This document shows positions 58,449 through 64,000 of a stretch of DNA of 64,000 nt, piece by piece (position 1 is the stretch's first letter; each line of letters starts with the position of its first letter). Source of the DNA: Trichosporon coremiiforme (taxonomy: Eukaryota; Basidiomycota; Tremellomycetes; Trichosporonales; Trichosporonaceae); contig BCJJ01000009.1 of NCBI GenBank assembly GCA_039545355.1, positions 1,219,757 through 1,283,756 on the forward strand, read 5' to 3'. The notes beneath the pieces are model-generated. The model searched no databases, was not told where the DNA came from, and saw only the letters and a program-made list of their open reading frames with translations. Made by a program: the position numbers and the translations under genes.

Positions 58449-60447
58449 ATGGCACCCTCCCCGACCCCGAACGCGCCCCGTACGCTCGCAGAGCTTGTAG
58501 AGCTGCTCAGGGATGACGAGATGGTCAAGGTCGCCGGTGAGTTAGCGCCGTTTCAAACCCGATTTCTGACCCTCAGGCGTCGACGTGGACGGAGTTCTTC
58601 GCGGCAAGATCATGTCCAAGAGCAAGTTCCTCTCAGCTGTCGAGTCTTCCTTCGGTTTTTGCGGTGTAGTGTATGGCTGGGATAGTCAGTCTTGCGTCAA
58701 GAAACGACGAAAAACGATGCATTCTCGGCGTAGAAGTGGTCCGAGAAGTTGGTGGGCAAGTCCGCGGGTGGTGGGGTGGTGTCACTCCGCCGGAACTGCC
58801 CAGTGCCCATCTCGATAAGGATTTCAACTTCCGCTACGTTTTTCGCGCGTCTTCCGCTATATCTGCTGACTATCAGTGCATGATGCTACCTACCCGCGCG
58901 AGCTCCTGGTGTCAAACAAGAGCAACGGCTACCGTGATCTGAACGCGCAGATCGATCTGTCGACCTACCGCCGAATCCCGTGGGAGGACAACATCCCGTT
59001 CTTCCTGGTGTACTTCTACGATCAGGGTGACGACAAGCCGCTTCCGGTCGACCCTCGCAGTGCACTTGCGAAGGTCACGGATGAGGCCAAGGCTCTGGGC
59101 TGGGACTGCATGACCGGCGCCGAGTTCGAGGTGCGTGATGGCAGCCGTAGTCACGCTTACGCCCCAGTACTTCCAGTTCGCGGAGACTGCCCAATCTGCC
59201 GAGGCGAAGAGCTTCGTGAACCTCACCCCCCTGACCCCCGGCAGTGCGTATTAGCTTGCGAATGATGCACTTGAAGCTGACCTCAGACCACGGATACTCC
59301 CTTCTGCGCACGACCCTGAACAAGGATTACTTCTATGACCTCTACAAGGTCTCGTCCAAGATGGGCGTCGAGATCGAAGGACACCGTGCGTCTTATCTGC
59401 AATGTTGCACTGACTACCACAGATACGGAGACTGGACCTGGCGTGTTCGAGACCGCCCTGGCGTACACCGACGCGGGCCGCATGGCCGACAACGCGCTGC
59501 TGTTCAAGCTCATCGCCAAGAGCATGGGCATGAAGCACAACGTCCTTCCGTCGTTCATGGCCAAGCCGTGGGAGAACGTAGATACAGTGGCTTTGTCATA
59601 GCTGACAACCAGCTCTCCGGATGTTCCGGTCACATCCACGTCTCGCTCCGCGACAAGGACGGACGCAACATCTTCGGTTTGTCGAAGGAGGAGACCGCGG
59701 CCGGTGGGCGCAAGGACGCCAAGTGGAAGGACCTGCAGTACATCTCCCAGGAGGCGGAGTGGTTCCTCGCCGGACTGCTGGAGGGCCTTAAGGACGGTGA
59801 GTTGACCTAGATGTGGACTTAGCTGACCCCAGTCATCCCGCTCATGTGCCCGACGATCAACTCGTACAAGCGTCTGCTCGGTGGCGAGGTGAGTGAACTC
59901 TTTGTTACACTGAGCTGACGGACAGCAATACTGGGCTCCCGACACCGCCTCTTACGGCTACGACTCGCGCGCCGCGTCGATCCGCATCATCTCCGCCCCC
60001 GGCGTCAAGCCCTCCGCGACCCGCTTCGAGGTCCGCATTCCTGGTGCTGACGTGAGTCCCCTCTGAGCTTCCAGCCCAGCTTCCGCGATGACTGTAAGCT
60101 GACATCCAGATGAACACGCACTACGCCATCGCTGCCATCTACGCGCTCGGCCTGCGTGGTATCAAGAACAAGACGCCGCTGCCGTACGGCCCCATCGGAG
60201 CGCCTGGCGTCTCCCGCGCCACGATCACGCACCTGCCCATCACTCTTGAGCGCGCGACCGAGGCCTTCATGGCCAAGGACAGCATTGCGCGCGAGGTGTT
60301 TGGCGACTTCTTCGTCGACCACTTCGGCGGCACCCGCGAGGTTGAGCTCGAGCAGTTCGCCCGCGCCGTCACTGACTGGGAGCGTGAGTTGTTGCTGGCC
60401 GATCGTTAACTGACATCGCAGTCCGAAGGTACCTCGAGCTCGCCTAG
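58449..60447 (+). CDS. Glutamine synthetase, type-I-like (GlnA/PuuA-like) family
   Basis: An ATP-dependent ligase that joins an amine to the gamma-carboxyl of glutamate. Eleven exons: 58449-58536, 58577-58684, 58877-59130, 59168-59243, 59287-59385, 59423-59577, 59613-59796, 59833-59888, 59926-60051, 60110-60383 and 60422-60447, giving 481 aa. Length and motifs differ from the eukaryotic type II enzyme (about 360 aa). Seen in order: VAGVDVDGVLRGKIMSKSKF, YGWDMHDATYP, MTGAEFEYFQFAET, the metal-site region HHTETGPGVFETAL, the ATP/metal motif SGCSGHIHVSL, CPTINSYKRLLGGEQYWAPD, and RAASIRII. Fungal members include the C-terminal half of FluG and gamma-glutamylpolyamine synthetase relatives. The amine substrate cannot be fixed from sequence; ammonium or a polyamine is possible. 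All eleven exons keep frame and restore the family pattern. Confidence 0.94.
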
Positions 60448-61676
60448 AGTGGAGCGCGGTCTATGTGTTTCGTTTCCGTGTATTGTGAAGGAGAGCGACG
60501 ACGACGCCGAGGGATTGGGCACTGTGTCAATAGATGTTCGCCTATCGTATGTGACGGTTAGACCACCAGAGTATGTGTGCGCCAGGTTCATCACGTCGAG
60601 CAGAATGGGTTTCGAGAGCATCACGTGGAGGCTCTGCAACCGTCAGAGATCTGAGAGCGTCAGAGAGCATGGACCGTGTTTGGAGCGGCGATTCCCGCAA
60701 CATGCACGGGCAGAGAGGGACAGCACCGGTCTCCGATGGCAAAGCGGCGAACACCAGGCATCAAAAGCGACGCGCGGGCGCTAGGAGACCACGAGTCGTC
60801 CCGGCCAGAGCACGCTGCGGGTAGGAGCGGCGCAATTGCGGAACTAGTGTTCTACCCGTTATGGCATTGTTGTGCAAGCAAGGCGTCAGTGGTGGTTCTG
60901 GTTCTGGTTCTGATCGACATGAGTCCACACTGGAAAGATGACACCGCTCTCGGCTCCGATTGTCTGAGATGGCAAGACTTTGACTCGTCGCCACTGTTGA
61001 ATGCCGCTCATCCACGAGCCACCGGTCCCGCTCGTGACCGTCTCCTTATCTGCTTTCGCGCTTCGTGCTTGCGCAGCGCACTACACGGGGCTAAGGGGGA
61101 GGTATGCATCGACTCGGTGTCTAGTGCATAGCCGCTGGACCAGATTTTGGTAGGCAAGTTGGACATTAACTGGGTGGCAAAAAGAGGGTGGGCCACAGGC
61201 AAAATCTCCGAAACGCCGCCATACTTAATGCGCTGGGCGTGCCGCAGCTCATCAGGCGTCAGTTGCTTACAAGTAAGTCGTGCACCGACGACACCGCCAA
61301 CTACACCACTCAGCCCAACCGCTCACCACCTTCTCCTCTCGCCTCCCCCGTCAAACCGACCACCACAAACACCCCGTACTAGAAAAGCCAACCTAGGGCA
61401 CCGTTTGAATGAGCAGCAGTACGTTTCTTGGCGCCTTATCGCGTGCAGATCGCTGACATGTGTCCCCCGCTTCGCCACCTGGCCGTCTTATCTATCTCGC
61501 ACTTGATCGCGACTTGGCTGGTACCTTGACCTCCTCCGACCTCCACTGCCCACTAACCTTGACTCCATGTCCTTTGTCCCTGTCTGCTTTCGCTCCATGT
61601 TGCGCGCGTCGTTGCTCTTTTCGCCACCCGGACTGCTCACACGCCGTCAATTGTTATCGCTCGCCCACCCCGCACG
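60448..61676. other. Spacer between the glutamine synthetase and SUI1
   Basis: About 1.2 kb without a supportable gene. It holds a short GGTTCT tandem repeat near 60892-60910 and a C/T-rich leader directly before SUI1 (about 61290-61676). Confidence 0.5.
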
Positions 61677-62259
61677 ATGACGTCTCGTCTGACAGCTACC
61701 AAGGAGACTTCGGCTAAGACCAAGAGCAAGGCCCCGGCGGCTTCTGCTGGGGCCATCAACCTCGGGGCGCCTTTTGGTAAGTCGCGCGCCATGCGCCGGT
61801 GCAGCAGACAGCGCGGACACTGACGCTCAGACCCGTTCTCGTCTTCGGACCCTTTCGGCGATGACAAGCCCTCGTTCGAGCGCAGCGTCGGCAAGACCGC
61901 TGACAAGATCCACATCCGTCTCCAGCAGCGTAACGGTCGCAAGACCATCACCACCGTCGCGGGCATCCCCGACAAGTACGACCCCCGCAAGCTCCTCAAG
62001 GCTATGAAGAAGGAGTTTGCGTGCAACGGACACGTCGTCCACTCTGCCGACTCGGACGAGGAGGACTCGCCCGCCCCCGGCAAGAAGGACGAGCACGGCA
62101 AGGTCCTCCAGTTCCAGGGCGACCAGCGTGCCTCCGTCAAGCAGTTCCTCGTCCAGTCTGGCCTGCTCTCCGAGAAGGAGGCCAAGGACCAGATTGTCAT
62201 GTGCGTAGAGCTATCTGTTAGGGACGTATTTAAGCTAACGTCGCAGCCACGGTTACTAG
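61677..62259 (+). CDS. SUI1: Translation initiation factor eIF1 (SUI1)
   Basis: Controls start-codon selection in the 43S preinitiation complex. Three exons: 61677-61776, 61831-62200 and 62247-62259 (13 nt including the stop), giving 160 aa. The SUI1 core is unmistakable: KIHIRLQQRNGRKTITTVAG, DKYDPRKLLKAMKKEFACNG, VLQFQGDQRASVKQFLVQSG and a terminal IHGY that depends on the last tiny exon. The protein is longer than typical eIF1 (about 108-113 aa). It has an N-terminal serine/lysine/alanine-rich extension (KETSAKTKSKAPAASAG), and an acidic insertion SADSDEEDSPAPGKKDEHGK replaces the usual short turn between the second and third core strands. The donor of intron 2 (gtgcgt) and its ctaac branch site are good. 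The first ATG in frame is used. Confidence 0.96.
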
Positions 62260-62521
62260 ACGCCTTATATTCATGGCAAGCAACACCAACTACCTACACG
62301 TCTATGTGCAACCACATCACCAGCTCTGTTCCGGTTGTGTTTCTGTCCCCCTCCACCCATGCATTTGATTTGCTACGACGGCGATCGGTCACGGCTACAG
62401 CTCGACTTACGGTCACTCGATACTAGACGGACTGATGAATGGGTTACGGCTACGAAGAACGCGATAGGCAACGGGCACGACGGTTGAGTGCACCTGGTAT
62501 TAGGTTTCCGGCAACAGGAGA

Positions 62522-64000
62522 TTACCAGCTAATCCTCAGGTGGAGGATGACTGTGGTCCGCTTTCGGCGGACGATCTCCAGCTCACTCGGAAGCCTGTGA
62601 TCAGTTAGGAGAAAGGACCGTCTTGGCGCAACTGACAGCTCACTGTCTGGGCGCAACTCGCAGCTCACCGGCTGGTCGTCCCCGCCGGCTCTTCGATGCT
62701 GTGCGATTGTCATTAGCTGACAGAAAACCCAGCTGACTAACATGTGTCTGGATACCTGGCGTCAGCTATTGTTGCAGCGCTGGAAAGCTTACGATAGTAG
62801 CGGCCATGGCGCTGGGGTCAGCTACGCATCCCGGTCATGACAGCTACGCAACAGTCTGGGGTCAGCTCGTCTTCGCTCGGACCAGCTTACAGAAGAAGCC
62901 AACAGGGGGACTGGGATCAGCTTCACAGGACAGAGTGTGCCGCTATCTGCCCGACTGGCGTGAGCTAACTGCCTAGCAGGCTGTAGCTCACAGTCAAGAT
63001 ATTTCCCTGGCATCAGCTTATCAACTAGACTTCAAGCTCACCGTTCGCATCGCTGGTGGAAGGACTGACGTTCGTCTGCTACCAAGACGAATTAGCACAC
63101 CTGCCACGAAGACAGCAGGAAGGAAAGCTGGGGTCAGCTAATAAAACGATGTGAACAGCATTTGTCGCACGTACGGCCTGGGTTTCAGCTGGTGAACGGA
63201 CTCACAAAGCTCACTCGTCAGGAGCCATGTGCCTGGCGTCAGCTTGATGGGATGCCAAGCATGCCCGGTGGCTGAGAGGCTGGCGTTAGCTGAAAGTGTT
63301 AGCGAGGAAGCTACCTCTACCTTGTCTGGGGTCGGCTTCAGCACGCCATCGTTCAGCTTACTGCATCGTCCACCCTGGCGTGATTGGAGTCAGCCTCCAG
63401 GGACGATTCAGCAATACCTGATGGAGATTTGGTCTCAGCTTCGTCCGTACGAGCGAGCTTACTCGTTCCACTGGGGTCAGATGTAAGAGATAGCATGCCT
63501 GTCTCACCATCTAGCCTTCGGTTCGCTCGCCTGGGGCAGCTTCGCTAGCTCCAGCAGCTCATTCGTTGCGCTGCGTGGCTGAGGACGTTGATGACGGTCT
63601 GGGATCAGCTCCAATGGGCGAAACGCAGCTCACCGCTTGTAAGACTGTAAGCTGGGGTCAGCTATACGGACGCCGAAAACTCGTACTCTAATTATCTGCT
63701 AGAACATCATCCACGAGCTACGTCTCGCGTCGGTTGACTTAAGTCTGGAGTCGGCTTCAGTCGATCTTCCGGCAGCTCCCCGTCTCCGGTGAGTCTGGAG
63801 TCAGCTTAGCGGTTGACCGATGACGGCAGCTACCTTCGGCAATCGGGGAGTTCACAGCAGCCGCGATACTCAGAGCAGACACTGGTACTATCGTTAGCTT
63901 GTGCATAGACGATGAAAGCTTACGTACCTCTGACCAAGAGTATGGTGGCACTGCGATCCTCACTGCGAATGACTGAGCCTGGGATCAGCTGACGCCAGTT
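62522..64000. repeat. Degenerate paired-heptamer array B, running off the window
   Basis: A clearer version of array A. Left boxes of consensus CTGGVRTCAGCT start at about 62761, 62817, 62861, 62916, 62960, 63012, 63133, 63184, 63238, 63285, 63331, 63389, 63434, 63476, 63604, 63657, 63750, 63800, 63893 and 63984. Steps are mostly 42-58 bp, with doubled gaps where a unit has decayed. Right boxes of consensus AGCTYAC follow most left boxes after 15-18 nt (one at 21); examples at 62761, 62861, 62960, 63012, 63184, 63331, 63604 and 63893. Sequence between the boxes is unrelated from unit to unit. No protein is encoded. The array has no visible right end here. Confidence 0.85.

Noticed and set aside
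62522..64000. CRISPR-like array
   Set aside because: The conserved boxes are only 7-12 bp, are paired and inverted, and the host is eukaryotic; there are no long identical repeats or cas genes.

Overview
The window looks like nuclear DNA of a GC-rich basidiomycete yeast, most likely a tremellomycete close to Trichosporonales or Cryptococcus. The reasons are: many short GT-AG introns (about 31-335 nt) with branch sites of the form CTGAC or CTAAC (often AGCTGAC) just before the 3' splice site; fungal housekeeping proteins; a secreted CPL1-like cysteine-rich protein, a domain best known from Cryptococcus; and a leading-exon style with extremely small first exons. The placement is inference, not a database result. 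Almost every gene had to be assembled from several exons, so the exon coordinates in the entries are the main content.

Layout. 0.1-1.1 kb: two tandem paralogous microprotein genes that share an intron position. 1.6-6.1 kb: RPL7 (uL30) and a TCF25/RQC1 homologue. 6.2-7.0 kb: a degenerate repeat array. 8.8-14.4 kb: a peroxisomal-type acyl-CoA ligase, a CBM5/12-plus-DM9 lectin-like protein, sulfiredoxin, and ribosomal stalk protein P1 (minus strand). 15.1-17.9 kb: an unrecognised gene broken into several frames. 18.4-25.7 kb: an alternative NADH dehydrogenase (minus), a DPP1-type lipid phosphatase (plus) and a bHLH transcription factor (minus). 25.7-36.8 kb: an 11-kb stretch with no supportable gene. 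36.8-45.7 kb: a full-length ABCC/MRP transporter (minus), RPB5 (plus) and a putative type II membrane protein (minus). 45.7-56.2 kb: two gene-poor blocks around a CPL1-like secreted protein (minus). 56.2-62.3 kb: uracil-DNA glycosylase (minus) divergent from a type-I-like glutamine synthetase (plus), then eIF1/SUI1 (plus). 62.5-64.0 kb: a second, clearer copy of the repeat array, running off the window edge.

The genes form no operon or obvious cluster. Most are housekeeping: translation (RPL7, RPP1, SUI1), ribosome quality control (TCF25/RQC1), transcription (RPB5), DNA repair (UNG1), redox and respiration (SRX1, NDE). The lineage-specific content is the microprotein pair, the DM9 lectin, the CPL1-like protein, the broken gene and the gene deserts.

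The strongest unexplained signal is the pair of arrays at 6.2-7.0 kb and 62.5-64.0 kb. Each is made of units in which a left box RTCAGCT is followed, after 15-21 nt (mostly 15-18), by a right box AGCTYAC. These are imperfect inverted heptamers around an AGCT core, repeated about every 45-60 bp. The fixed spacing inside otherwise unrelated sequence, at two places 56 kb apart, points to a selected or amplified element. A second theme is minimal exons: an ATG-only exon in RPP1, a 6-nt first exon in the ABC transporter, and a 21-nt internal exon in UNG1.
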